Below are positions 1 to 12,010 of a DNA stretch of 64,000 bases, piece by piece. Each line of letters starts with the position of its first letter. Position 1 is the stretch's first letter. The notes under the pieces were generated by a model that was not told where the DNA came from, ran no database searches, and saw only the letters and a list, made by a program, of their open reading frames with translations. Position numbers and translations under genes: made by a program. Source of the DNA: Fasciola hepatica (lineage: Eukaryota > Platyhelminthes > Trematoda > Plagiorchiida > Fasciolidae). The stretch spans positions 683,501 through 747,500 of the forward strand of contig CANUEZ040000168.1 of assembly GCA_948099385.1 (NCBI GenBank), in the 5' to 3' direction.

Positions 1-679
1 TTTAGGAATCATCAGAAGTGAAAGTTCCTCAAGCTTCAACTGCAAATAGAACTCAGGGTGAACGAATATGAGTCAAACACCAAACGAGCGATTCATCCGG
101 GCAGGCTGTCGAAGGTTTATAGAACTTATAGATCACATGATCCAGAGCCCTTTCATTTAAACTGTGTGATCAGTCATATTACCTAAAATCTAATCTCTCT
201 CGATTCATACAGTGACAGAACTCTTTAGGTTGTTTAAAAGAATGCCCTCGTTGTACTCCTGCCTCTACAAAAAAGAGGTTCAAAACAGGAGTCGATCTCT
301 GTGGGTGCATCTGGCTGTTACCATTCAAAGTCTGTGATGGGAGCATGCTTGAGGTGATTCAGCAGCTGTTACAAATGATACGGTTATATACTCCTTCGTA
401 GCGACGTACACGGATGAGCTTCAATCAATCAGGATCGCTGCTGACAAGTCCGACAAAAGCTCCCTGTGATTGGTCATCTTCGATTCTACCAATTATATTC
501 TCTAATTTAACATAATTATACAAACCAGCAATGCAACTAACGTGCTATTTCGTAGCCTTGGTCATCCTACTACTTTCATTCGGGTAGTTCTGGATGGGGG
601 CAAATTTCAATACGGTCTGTCAGTTCAGTTCATTACTATTATTACAATGCTATATCATGTGTTCATTAAAGGGTTGACA
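1..679. other. Unassigned DNA
   Basis: I see no gene, recognisable element or long frame in this stretch. Confidence 0.5.
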
Positions 680-860
680 GCCAGCTCGGATGGTCTGGTG
701 GTTAGGTATTCGTCTCATAATAGTTTACCACCAGGTTCGAGTTTCCCTTGAGGCCTGATGGATGTGCGGTGCTGATGAATCATAACGAGGATATGAAGAC
801 TGTATAGTACTTCCAAGTTTTCCAGTAGTTTGAAAGTTCTCACTGCATGATAAATCATAT
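680..860 (+). repeat. tRNA-headed SINE with decayed hammerhead motif
   Basis: A tRNA-like head is visible: an A-box-like TGGTCTGGTGG at about 691 and a B-box-like GGTTCGAGTTTCC at 734-746. About 25 bases further on, CTGATGA (772-778) is followed by a possible 3-bp stem (ATC/GAT), a degraded GAAG at 795-798, and then GTACTTCC. The same order (head, CTGATGA-type box, GAA, GTGCTTCC-like) occurs in the better preserved copy at 7540-7690, so I read this as a mutated member of the same SINE family. Head-plus-hammerhead SINEs are known in schistosomes (the Sm-alpha family). The ribozyme here should be inactive because the GAAA box and stem I are lost. Confidence 0.5.
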
Positions 861-2944
861 TATACAAGTCTGATATCCTGCAACTCATGTGCGCACACAT
901 ACGCCAGATTTAAAAATGGTCCCATAAAAATCCTAAGTAGTTACGCTTGTTTGGCAACGGAACTTGGATTTCAGAAGAAAAAGGTCTATCCAGAAGGCTT
1001 TTTTCTAGAATAACAAAGCTGAACGATAAAAAGTGTTGTCTTCACTCACACGTGAGAACCTTTGTGGCAATAATTCAAAGCATGATAATACTCTCAGTCA
1101 AGACAGAATTACTCCAACGAAAGTCGAGTGCGTTGAAGCAACGGGAACATCAGATGAGGTTACCCGAAATGGAATTTTACTCTGCGCAATAGTGATTTTC
1201 ATGTGACCGGTGATGTTAAAATAGAACAAAAAGTGTCAACATCAGCCATCTCCACAACCAGAAGAGGATTAAATCCAGTTTTCGCCTCCATGCCTCTCCT
1301 CCCCCTGAGATGATTAGATGAATGGTTAATATTACGAGATTAGTAAATTTTTTCGTGGCTAACAAGTGATCCACTACTACGTACATATGAAAGCATACAG
1401 TAGATTGTTCTTCTCTTGTTATAGTTGCTATAGACAGTGAGCTATTAAGAGATCAGTTACAAAGGATTATTTCCTAAACTTTAGGACCTTGGTCTGTTTG
1501 AAGGTGTCTCGTATGCTTGGGAGAAAATGAAAAGTAAATATATTCACTGATCCAAAACTGGACCTTGGAGGAAATCTCTAAATCCTATTGTAGACCTTCA
1601 GATTGAAGACGATTTAATCATACCGTATAGACTAAATAGTGTCCCATGGGATACCATCTGACCAGCTAATCGTGGACTTCTTGTGGACTTCACACCAGTT
1701 GGAGCTACTTTATTCATTTTGTTTTTTATTATTTACTTCTTTCTTATTAAATAGTAGTGTTACAATATTTAAGGAAGAGGGTCAGGACTAATTAGAGACC
1801 GTCACTTGGGAAAAGTGACTGAGACAGAAAAACTTAATGTTCACCATGAAGACCGTTAGATTCCCGCTGGGCACGTTGGTTAGTAAGTAATTTCTGGTCA
1901 GTAGCTCTCATGACCCATTATGATCGCGGACCATCACTCCGAGGTATTACTGCACAGTATCCTAATTCTGTGTGTGTTTGTCCGGTGATAGAGCGCAATC
2001 CAAAACAGCTTTCATATTGTAAATCATTGAGAATATAATTATTGCGGTAGGCATACAACACGACTGGGACGAGGGATTAGCGAGCAATGCTGTGACTTGA
2101 ATGGTGAATCCCAAAACGGATTGGTGCCTCCGATAAATTAGCCAGACTGATTATTCATGTTTCAATATAGTCGAAGGTGTTAGTCTCACTCTTATCAAAC
2201 TGTTAGTCAGTGCTGTTCCGGAAGATTTCATCGCATTCTTTGCTGTCTATCAGGCCACTTTGAGGTAGTGTAGGTACCAGGCGAGTGACTGATTTTCTAC
2301 TCTAAGCCACAAGTCAATGTCATCCCGATGGAGTTCGAAACAAATTCTGAGAAGTGGGTTCACTTTCCGTCTTATTCTTGCAAATCAACCAGACTACGTA
2401 TGAAACGACAAATTATTCGAGAATACGATTTTCCCGGCAGAGGTTTGATTACGGAAAACAAGGGTATTAGGTTGCACGGGGCATTGCGAAGAGTTTTATT
2501 GCATCTGCACCGTACTGCAGTCAAGAAGACATTTTTTAGTTGGCGAATTTGACATAAAAATCGATATTTTCTAACCCATCGTCTAATTATTTGAAAGCTT
2601 TGTTAGTCAGCAGAACTCTGAGTTCAGTTTTTACTACCAATGAACTCGTGATTCTTTCCTCTGATTTTGGTTGTGTGCTTCATCGCATTCCTGTCTACTC
2701 AGAAGCGAAATAAATGGAACCAAAAAGAGCAGATAAATAGAGCAGAAAACCGGAAGTGAAAATCACTTTGACGAAGAAGGAGTTGAAATGCAGCAGCGCC
2801 ACTGACAGTAACCCTAAGGCATGCCATCTAACGTACCCAACCGTCCAAGAAATAGGTCCCGGACACCCAAATTCGGAAACCTGACACACCGTACTCGATC
2901 CAGCCCACTGGTTGAGGTTCTTATACCTTTTTGACATAGCAACT
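861..2944. other. Unassigned DNA
   Basis: The longest open frames are about 80 codons and resemble nothing I know. No repeat or RNA feature was recognised. Confidence 0.5.
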
Positions 2945-3215
2945 TTGACCGGCGGTGGTCGAGTGGTTTAGAGCGATAGCCACCTTAAAGTTCAGAATTT
3001 TGAATTCTCGTCACTACTGGTCACTTTGGTGGTGGACGACAATCGTCACTGTTGTCCGGCTCGCTACCACATCTGATCTATTGATACCTCATGTGGTTGT
3101 CCATCATTCCACTCGCAGCGTCTGGTTTTCGGCTGTCCTTAGTAAAGCAGTGAGCCTATGAGGCTATGGGTTATACCCCTTCCACTGCACTCACGCAAAA
3201 GCATGTGATGAACTA
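2945..3215 (+). repeat. SINE family A, tRNA-derived
   Basis: The copy starts with a good A box, TGGTCGAGTGG (2956-2966), followed by a worn B box near GTTCAGAATTTTGAATTC. The body contains the family words GTCAC, TTGGTGGTGGACGAC, GCTCGCTACCACA and CCTCATGTGGTTGTCC, and the tail ends CACTC-ACGCAAAAGCATGTG. The same body recurs at 25.4, 54.7, 55.5, 59.2, 60.2 and 63.5 kb, which shows it is a dispersed retroposon and not a tRNA gene. Confidence 0.7.
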
Positions 3216-4619
3216 ATATTGTAAGCAGGATAACACATTGACAGTCAGAGAGCATCTTGCACTACCACAATGGCACAGAACCAATGACGTTTGAATATTT
3301 TCCAGTACTGTGGTGATTATTTGGCTTAAACCTAATCTATGCATCAAAAAGACACTAATCACAGAAGAGTCAATTCAAGACTTTTATCCACCTTACTGAG
3401 AAATTTGTGGTTAGTTTCTATTCTTATTCCGAACAAAGGTGTTCAGTGGCCGACCGCCAATGATACTAGTTATTCAAAATCTAGAAGCTTTGGTTTTCTT
3501 CTCAGCATTCTGTCGTGAGATTCTCCATGGATCATGACTCCTGCTTTCTGATTCAGTTTAGACCGGTAGTTGATCTGTGATTGTTGTCATCATCCATGTG
3601 TGCTTTCGTTACTCGTCTCGGAAACCTCGATCGGTGTTGGTCAAACGGTGACCATCGCAGACTTTCGACCTTGTGTTTCCGAGTTCAAACTTTGCCACAG
3701 CCACCGGTCACTTTCTTTTCGGCAGGTTCCAACTGACCGCGAACTCCTTCCTGGTGCATTCTACTTTTTTGTATAACAAGCACAGGAAGTGAAATATTTT
3801 ATCATTGTTATGTATGCAGTTCAAAATCTTGTTCTTTGACTTTACATTATACGAACTGTATGTCGTGATAGTCAATTTGTTTCACCATACCACACCCCCA
3901 TCACCATTCCACCCAACCCCGTATGTCTATGAAATGATGTTTTCTGTGTTCCTGTGTCACTAACTGCATCAAACATTGAAAGACTGAATGCACTGATGTT
4001 CACAGCGAAGTAGAAATTTCCCCCATTCTAACTTACTTTCCGCCGTAGCATTTATTGTTGTGGTATTATCCGTTTTTCGCTGTATAGTAGTTCACGTGAC
4101 ACAGACATTTCGTCTTCTCATTGGCATTCCAAACATTCGTTTAGGCCCTCTTTTTACGTGTCTGGTCATCTCTTAGCTTCACAAAGATGTTTATTTATTG
4201 TTGCATGCGATCGATCATGTTTGATTTACTCGACTAGAGTCCACGTTATTATCTTGCTGCTCATCCAACGAACCAGGGATGAATGAGGCTGCTGATCGAT
4301 CTGGTGGGAGATGCAGACCCTCTGAGATTCCGGTAAAAATCGAAAGCCATTTTTTCAGATGTGCGAAGAGATATTCAAAGCTAAGTTCATAATCACAGCC
4401 AGGAAGCCTAAAAGATATCGGGTTACAAAAAACAGACTTGTCATCTTCCGGATTTGGAGTTTATTGGGAGGAAAATCGGTAGGGAGCAGATTCTTCTCTC
4501 AAATAAGCATTATAAGACGTGGAAACATTTTGGCAAAATCCCTGAAAGGTGATCTTATTGAAATGGAACTAACGTACAGGGATAGTGATGGCTGTATTAT
4601 CCAGCCCACGAGATGATTT
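3216..4619. other. Unassigned DNA
   Basis: Short frames only; no element recognised. Confidence 0.5.
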
Positions 4620-4850
4620 TGGAAGACTCTCCTTGTGATTCTAAAAACGGACTCCCTGTCCATGCGCGCTCTTCACGATTCAAGGGAGAGTAAGGTGATG
4701 AACCTATTGTGGAGTGCTCAAGTAGAGGGATGATTGGGAAGGAGAGTGCCGGGTACGTATACGCACGAGAAGCAAAACCCACGAAATCAGTCTTGTTCAT
4801 CCGGGGGAATTTTTCCTGTCATCCAGGTACAATACCATGAGAAAGTTAAT
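4620..4850 (+). repeat. Repeat family D copy
   Basis: This roughly 220-bp stretch aligns by eye with 21,290-21,560 and 38,895-39,125. Shared words, in order, are ACGATTCAA, GTGGAGTGCTCAAGTA, GGTACGTATACGCACGA, a CCGGGGG-like block and CCTGTCATCCAGGTACAA. All three copies have the same orientation. The family is unclassified: I see no coding motif, tRNA head or terminal repeat in it. Confidence 0.55.
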
Positions 4851-7539
4851 TCAAATACGTTTGAATGTGGGAGGATTAGGCTCCGTACTACAGAATTACT
4901 AAGCAGATTCTATAGCGACGCAGTTTTGAAGAACAGAAACTTCCTATGTGGTTTAAGAATCTGCATTGGTCCTATTAGATTGAAGAAACGGTGGTAATGG
5001 GTTTAAAGTATGGTGAATGACCTCTGTCAATATCAGGTGTATTGCTTTGTGGCCCTGCATACTTCCCGTGTTTTTTGCTAATTATGGCTGACACTTGTTG
5101 GTCGGTGAGTTATCACCTGGGACATTTATGTCCTTGTCTGGTAACACTCATCAACTATTGTGGGCTGTGGCACTTTTCGGCCGATGATTGTCATGTGGTT
5201 GAAGCATCTGACTACTGACTCAAGGTCTGACGTGCTTGACTGTTGGTTACTTGACCGGGTGATTGAACATATTCCAGACTGGACTGAACACTTTCGCCAG
5301 CTCAAGGAAGCCATGACAGCGCTCTGAGTCATAGGGTACCGAAGTCAGTTGACAGGACATTCAGAAAAAAGAAACACTCTTTTTTGAGTCATTTACACAA
5401 GAAAAGCAAGACTGGAGACTTGCCGAGACATACAACGATAAAAATTACCAGTGCTTTTGTTCAATTGTTTCTCTCGTGGTGATGGAATTGCACGTTTCTC
5501 TTTTACGGTCTGTGTTGTCCTATTTGAGCTTATTTAAATGGTGTTTTGTTCTGTAGAGTGCTGGGACGAGGCAATATTGCACAGGACATAAATATTGCAA
5601 TATTTCAGCCTTTCTTTTGTTTTGAAACGACTTAAGTCAAAAGTAAATCAAGCTGCATCTGTGAACAACGTGAATGCATGATGCAATATGTGACAAAGAT
5701 TATTTCCACAATGGTCTCTGAGGAAATTAGCAAATCTGAGACATATCACTTGGTAAGTGATTACTGGGTAATAACTTGGTCAGAGGAATATATAGATTAT
5801 TTGAAACAAAGGGAATACGGCAACGTATTGATTTGTGATTAAGTTTTTTCAAATGATATATCGAGGATAGCAAAGGAAGGCATAAACTAATTAATGAGTC
5901 AGCGCAAAACGTGACCCTGGATATGAGAAAGCGGAATCAGGGATGCACAAGGTGATAACGACGGAGGCGTGACTTCCTCGGCGTCCGGATCAATTACAGA
6001 ATTACCCGAGTCTAACTTGCTAACTGCCTGTTGATCCATGCTCATTGGCTGCCACACATACACAAACATACTTACTTTCATTTGACAGAACCCCATTATT
6101 TAATCACACTTCGGCCCGCATTGGACAGCCCTGACTGTCCGTGACGATTGCATATACCACCTGAGCTTGTCCGGTTTTCGGGACTAGCTCACTTATGTGC
6201 TAATAAGCGGATTGTACGCGTACTGTGTTCTCATTATTCGCAAACACAGCAGTCCTATATTGGAAGCATTGTGAATAAGGTCATACAGACAACTAATCGA
6301 TATAGTAGTAAGAAATGTAAGCCTGAATACGCCCTCAATATACACCACGATGATTTATCAGGTATGAGAAAATCACCTGCGTGTTTCGTTTTGTGTTGTG
6401 CCCACGACCATTCAATTTCAGTAGAGTTCTCGCACCTGATTAATCCTAAATTTCGTGCACTATTTCAACTGTGCCCCTTGTATAACAACTGACTAGAAAT
6501 GTAAGTCGAAAAATTTAATTTAGGTACATTATATTCGCTAAAAGAAACAGAAAGTTCATGCAGACTGTTGAGGGCAGAGCTACTTTTGTTAGAACGGAGT
6601 AATTAATGTCAGTCTGATAATGAGTTCCCGTGTGTTCTTTTAGTTAGGTCGAGAAGCTTTCACGTTGTGTATGCAAACAAATGTGTAATTCAACAACGGG
6701 AATCATTGACATTGATGTTCCCAAATAGAAAAAAATTAAAATGAAGTTAAAAAGTTGTTCTCTTATCACTTCTGCATGGTAGTGGCAAAATGGTATTGTC
6801 TTTCGCGTCTCAACAGCTCTGTCAGTACAGTACATCATCCGGATGAATGAAACATTTTACTTCTTAATCGAATTTTCCATGATCACGTAAACGTATCCAC
6901 GCTGGGATTTTAGACATTGAACAGTTTTCTCGGACTTTATTTATACATCTCACGGTGACCTCAAGGGATTTGACCTGATCAAGAATGCGGACAGCATGAC
7001 TTTTCAACCAATCCTGGGATATGTGCAATCTAGATCGCAGTGTATTTGGTCAAGAAATAGCCGACCGATTGCATTACGTTCTGCCCTTTCTTTCTCTCTC
7101 TCTACAATTGTGTTGATTAATGCAGCCTTTTATGGATTGACTGTGTTTGCAATGCGACTGTTCCAGCAGCCTCCTTAGTTTAAGAGCCGAAAGCCGTAGT
7201 GTAAGAACTTTGAGCTACAGTTTAACAATCTTGCAAGGCTCTTAAACTGTGGCACAAAGCTCTTAAACCACGGAAAATTCTGTATTACTCCAGCTTGCAT
7301 GTGTATATGTGTGATTCCAACAATAATTTGCTCAACGGCATACAACTGGAGGGCTGATATGGGAAGCACATCAGCGCAAAGGTTAATTCAAATTGACCTT
7401 TGTTCTAAGGTTCCCGCCATCGTATGGCTAATATAACGGGGATGGTACCGAGTCTCCATTTGAAGCTATCAGGCATTCCAGGCTGTCATAGAGGACGACA
7501 TCTGAGCAAGCTTACATTAGTCATTCTGATTAGCCCGTT
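4851..7539. other. Unassigned DNA
   Basis: The longest frame is 114 codons (6148-6492, plus), with no motif, signal peptide or similarity that I recognise. No RNA gene or repeat was seen. Confidence 0.5.
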
Positions 7540-7690
7540 CGGGAACAGGGTGGTGTCGTGGGAACACACGCCTTCGAGGTGAAAGCGTGAGGGTTCAAAC
7601 CCTGAATGTGACAAAGAATATGCACCACTTATGAGCTCCAACAAGAGCGAAACTCGAGTCTGGTGCTTCCGAGTGCAGGATGGTCAAATG
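7540..7690 (+). repeat. tRNA-headed SINE carrying a hammerhead
   Basis: The head has an A-box-like TGGTGTCGTGG at 7551-7561 and a near-perfect B box, GGTTCAAACC, at 7592-7601. The hammerhead-type domain follows about 20 bases downstream, then GTGCTTCCGAG and an ill-defined tail. The arrangement is that of flatworm hammerhead SINEs: an internal RNA polymerase III promoter would transcribe the element, and the ribozyme could cut the transcript or its multimers. The 3' limit is uncertain. Confidence 0.65.
7622..7666 (+). ncRNA. Type I hammerhead ribozyme, one core change
   Basis: All parts can be placed by base pairing. Stem I is GCACCA (7622-7627) with UGGUGC (7661-7666), 6 of 6 pairs. The first core box is CUUAUGA (7628-7634) where the consensus is CUGANGA, so G5 is replaced by U. 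Stem II is GCUC (7635-7638) with GAGC (7645-7648) around the loop CAACAA. The GAAA box is 7649-7652. Stem III is the self-complementary ACUCGAGU (7652-7659), then C17 at 7660, giving a predicted cut between 7660 and 7661 after GUC. The tiny stem III matches the minimal hammerheads of retroelements, which work best as dimers. G5 is normally essential, so this copy is probably a dead member of an active family. Confidence 0.8.
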
Positions 7691-7754
7691 ACGTGAGGTT
7701 TGTGCGTGAAAGGTGGAGTCCAAAGGGCAGTCAGCCGAACAATTTCACAGGAGT

Positions 7755-8440
7755 ATGGAATAACGGGCTTCCTGAATCGATTCCAAATACGGGTCGAAAT
7801 GGTCTACAGAAAACCGTAAATTTATATTTGTCATAAACAGACTCACAGATTACTGATCTTTGTTCTGGTCTGCTACATGCGTGCGAATGACTTATATCTT
7901 ACGTGTTAGTTCTGACAGCTAAACACTAGCCTTCCGGCCCACTTTATTTCCACTCGTTAATCTACCTCAATATTTGTGTTTGTTTTCATTGATTAGATGA
8001 TGTTTATACGTTGAGGATTACAAAGTACAAGCATCCCAGTTTCTCAGCTCATTTTAACTGTTTATGAGTCTAAATAACTTAAACAACCACACCAAAATGA
8101 TGCACACTGAAATGATCAGGCGTGTTACTCAATTCGAACTGAATTCAAATGCGTTAACAGATGTATTGCAATATACCATTTTTGCGTGTTCACCAGTTCA
8201 CAAGTTGCAAATAAGAATGAGAAACTCGTATAAATACGATGACAGCAATAGTCCGGAGCACACAAGGACGGACCTTGGAAAATGACCGAATCAATGGATT
8301 GGAAAGAAAATGAACCAGTTATTCTAATTCGTTTTGAAGAGTTATTCAACAACCCACAACCCGAATTGATCTAATGGTACTTCTGTGTTTGGTTATACAC
8401 TTCATATCTTCCTGTCTCGGTAATCAATTCGCTCCGTCCC
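7755..8440 (+). repeat. Repeat E, first copy
   Basis: The reverse complement of this stretch matches 27,905-28,622. Identity is very high over about 8,090-8,430 and lower with indels over 7,755-8,050, so the two copies differ unevenly along their length. No coding motif or terminal inverted repeat was found, and the class is unknown. The copy begins about 65 bp after the hammerhead SINE. Confidence 0.75.
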
Positions 8441-10739
8441 TTTTTCTTTCTGTCGGAAGGGGCATCGACCCTTAGTGAATGCCGCTAGTGGCCCTTCTTC
8501 TGCTGCATTCAGGTAGAAACATGGAGGAAATAAACAAGAAAACATCTCGTTACTTAGCGACCTCTTCTTTTTCACTTCAGTCTTTTTGTTTATTGCTGTC
8601 TTTGATAAAAACAACGTTATTGCGTAGAAGAATTCCCAAACTTCTACCTACTCTACCGATGAAAAAACCCACTCAGATCTGTTCTCCCTTCTCCGTAAGG
8701 GAGTGGGGATTATTGCCACAATATTTGTCGAAAATAGACGAGAAATTTCGGCATTTTTTCGTTCCCTGTTTTTGCATAATTGTATTATAACGGATATTTC
8801 CTGGTACCTGGAAGTCTCAATCATTATCGTGACAAGTTAAGCGTAGAACGACGAATCAGGTCTGAAAATTTCGGTGTGGACAGCAATCAGCCATTTTTAA
8901 GTCTAGCTGCTCTTGTTGGTATCACGTATCATGAATATCACTCAGACTACAAGAAGATCATGGTCATATGAAGGTAGGGGAATAATTGCTGACAGTAGCA
9001 TAACACGAGTGGAGAAAATTTGTGAATAATAATACGCTGATTGTCAGGAAAATGTATCCATATCCTTCTTGATATTTCACGTCTGATACACTGGCTTTCT
9101 TAAGACTCACCCAATAATTCTGTCACTCTGTACACGGTCCAGTCCACTAGTCTTTTTTCAGATTGTCTTCTGTGTCCTACAAACAAAAAAGCTTCAGCAA
9201 GCAGAGAACACAAGGAAGTCTATCCAGAAAAGTATTGCGCGATACATGCCCTAAGCCGGCCCTTTCTGACAGAAGCATAAAATACAAAAGTTTCTCGCTT
9301 CAAAAGTGAATGAAAGCAAATGATGATGATGATGATGATGATGATGGCGCTGATGATGAATGCGGTTCGTTGTACGTAATGCTAACCAAAAGTTCATTCT
9401 TGCCCAAGAGAAAAATCTCAGGATAGTGAACTCCGGGTGTCACGAATGGAACACAAATACCGAGATTGTTCCAATAAAGTAACTATTAGCTATAAGGAAG
9501 TAAGGTATGCTCGAGCAAGTCTGCCACGTCGTTTGCAATATTATTGGATTTGTTGGGCTGACGTTTCAAATACTGGTTTCAAAAATACAGGAATCCAAAT
9601 GTAACAACTGAGCAGTCCTCGAATCGTATTGATCGAACAGTACGGTCTTCCCACAATGTGCATAGTGCCCGTAAAATGAGGTTGTGTACCATATTGTTCC
9701 TGTGAGTCTGGTATTGATTTCTAAGATATTTTTCTTGAGTACTCTGCGTTTGACGAGCACAATAGCACAAGAAAACCATGGTTTTAATTAGCATTTATCA
9801 CCTTGAGGTCCATACCAGCATATCGTCTCTTCTTGATAAGGTACACACGTACTCCACCTACGTGTTCACTAGCAGCTATTTCAATACATTCGACAATTTA
9901 TACTCCTTCATTTAATTTTTTCAGTTAATAATCACACACACTGTTACGTACTTCTCACAATCATCAAGTCGTGAGGATTTTTTAGCATGGGGATTCAGTG
10001 TGGCCTTATGTAATAAAATCCGGTCCAGTTTGGCAAATTAGCCCTGATGACAAATCGTGAGCTTTCCCGGCTTTAAATGGTAGATTGCTTTAGGGGAAGA
10101 TTGATTTACATGTGAGTTCTTTCAGTGAATCGGCTCTAAGTAAAACTCATTGGGAACTGCCGATCAGCTGATAAGGTGCTATTAGCCGAGTCTTATCCCG
10201 GCTTCATTCGCTTAAAAAGTTCCATTTTTTAAATTATTGTCAACTTGCCCACATATTTATGGATTGTTCATAATTGCAAGAATCTTGATTGTACGTAGTG
10301 ATGCGGTTCATCTGACTTAACAGTTAACGCTGTTCTGTGCTCTCCTGCTACAAGGTAAACCTCGGAACTATTTAAACGTTAACTCCAACACTATTGAGTA
10401 AACCAAAATATGCGATGATTTGGACAATTCATTCTAAACTAGCAGAGGGGTTCGTCAGGGTTGTTCATCGTGATTAAAGAAATAAAGCGCAGTGCCCTAA
10501 TACGGGCTCGGAAATGTCATACTGGGATCGATTTACATCGGTAGACCACACGACTTAGAGCAAGTGGATGATATCGTTCAACACTCTGACAGCATAGCAA
10601 TGTAAGGGTATTTGCTGATGCATCTATGAGCGACCTAAATTTGCTTACAGACTGTTCTTATTCGTCTGTCCAAAATCGATGGCAAACCTCAGGCCAGAGA
10701 AGTGGGTCGATGGTTCAGTCAGTTCATGACGAAAAGCAG
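8441..10739. other. Unassigned DNA with one microsatellite
   Basis: Only frames up to 107 codons are present. On the minus strand the block GAAACGTC (plus 9560-9567) resembles the distal half of retroelement hammerheads, but no matching first core box was found. Confidence 0.45.
9321..9346 (+). repeat. (GAT)n microsatellite
   Basis: About nine GAT units. The RTE element at 42.5 kb ends in the same (GAT)n tail, so this could mark the 3' end of an eroded RTE copy, but the upstream sequence is not recognisable as RTE. Confidence 0.8.
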
Positions 10740-11135
10740 CGAAGCCATCCAATCAAACGTGAACAGTCTCCCTTACCGAACCGAGCGGAGTCAACGAATC
10801 AGCGGCCAGAAGTAGTTTTAACGGGGAGCAGCGGATTGAACCAGTCAGCGGCCAAGAGTAGTTTTATTCGAACGGAACGGAAAGCAACCAATCAGCAGCC
10901 ATCAGTTTTTTTAACCGATAGCCAAGAAGTCCGCCAACAGGAGACTTGAACAACTTAGCCATTCAAAAGGCCCAGTTCGGGGAGGAGCTTTGTACTAAAG
11001 AGCCTCGTACAATGACTTTGATTTTGATCACATAGTGATTTATAAATTTGGCTCTTTTTTGCACAATAAACGAGATGGTTCGAAGGCAGGAGAATTTTAT
11101 CACTAGAGCTAGTGGGACGGAACAAAACAAGTAAT
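10740..11135 (+). mobile_element. Gypsy-type LTR fragment with repeated CCAAT boxes
   Basis: The right end (about 11,060-11,135) aligns with the LTRs at 34.35 and 37.2 kb: a purine-rich CGAAGGCAGGAGAA block, then AGAGCTAGTGGGACGGAACA, preceded by an AATAAA signal. To its left an imperfect unit of 45-50 bp recurs, marked by CCAATC or close variants at 10,749, 10,795, 10,841 and 10,888, mostly followed by AGCGGCC or AGCAGCC. A U3 region with reiterated CCAAT boxes, a TTATAAAT stretch near 11,040 and a polyadenylation signal fit a retroviral-type promoter. No internal gypsy sequence follows, so it is a solo or truncated LTR. Confidence 0.55.
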
Positions 11136-11159
11136 AAAACAACTACTTTTTTACTACTT

Positions 11160-11330
11160 TTTTAGCTATTATTTAACGAAGCACAACAATTCAGGAAGGG
11201 AGCCGCGGTCAATGGAAGGCCGCTAAATGGGGAAAGTACTCGGCGGTTGCGGGAATCGAACCCTGGTGGTTACCTTCCAAAGCTCATGATGATAACTGTT
11301 TGACCACTGTTGCTCCAAATTTGGACTATA
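11160..11330 (-). repeat. SINE family B, tRNA-derived
   Basis: Read on the minus strand, an A-box-like CAGTGGTCAAACAG (plus 11,297-11,309) is followed by a canonical B box, GGGTTCGATTCC (plus 11,252-11,263), and a GCCGAGTACTTTCCCC body. The copy at 17.1 kb has the same head and body. It lies directly beside the LTR fragment. Confidence 0.65.
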
Positions 11331-11924
11331 GGTAATTCATAAATCACGATGAGCTTACCAGAGTCAACTTCTTCATATGCCTTGACGGTTGTCTAACTCC
11401 TGGATGTAAAAGCTTACCTGAAAGAGATTTAAATCCCACGCAGATCAAGCTACGCTAAAGTGCTTATTGTACCAACCCGAAACCGGAAGGTAGCATGCAC
11501 CAAGCCGCAGTTCAACCAGGTCTGTTTCACGGTTGTCAGACATCAAAATGATGTCGGATGATTGAACCTTGTTTAACCACCGATATGTACGAAATCTTAC
11601 ATAGATGGTTATAAACGTCAGGTGTGGTAACAATGTGATGATACACCTGGTGCTTGATGAATCATCCGATGATTTGCCGTCTGATCAGGTTGAACTGAAG
11701 GGAATCCGCTGGCAGACAAACACGGTTGAATAACGCATGCCACATCACGCATTGATCGCAGTTACTGTGTCTAAATGGACCAACCAGAGTGGAGGGGGCC
11801 GGGATCTCCGAGTGACTTGGCGAAGAAACAGAAAAAAACTGTGCTGGGATTCGGAAACATTTGATACGTCTCTCCTTTTTTGCTAGTGTTAGAAGAATCC
11901 AACCTCATCTGGTTGAATATACTA

Positions 11925-12010
11925 TGGAATACGAAGGAGCGGTAGCGATCCTGTTGTCATTTTCTATCAGGTTAGACTGTTTGAGAACGAACGTTTGCAC
12001 ACAGGCACAA
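11925..12010 (+). repeat. Possible 3' fragment of an RTE element
   Basis: The run from GCGATCCTGTTGTCATTTTC to GAACGTTTGCAC resembles the 3' end of the RTE reading frame near 42,240-42,320 (GATCGTGTTGTCACTTTC, TATCGAATCAGAATGTTTGA, ACGTTTGTAC). Similarity is short and interrupted. Confidence 0.4.
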
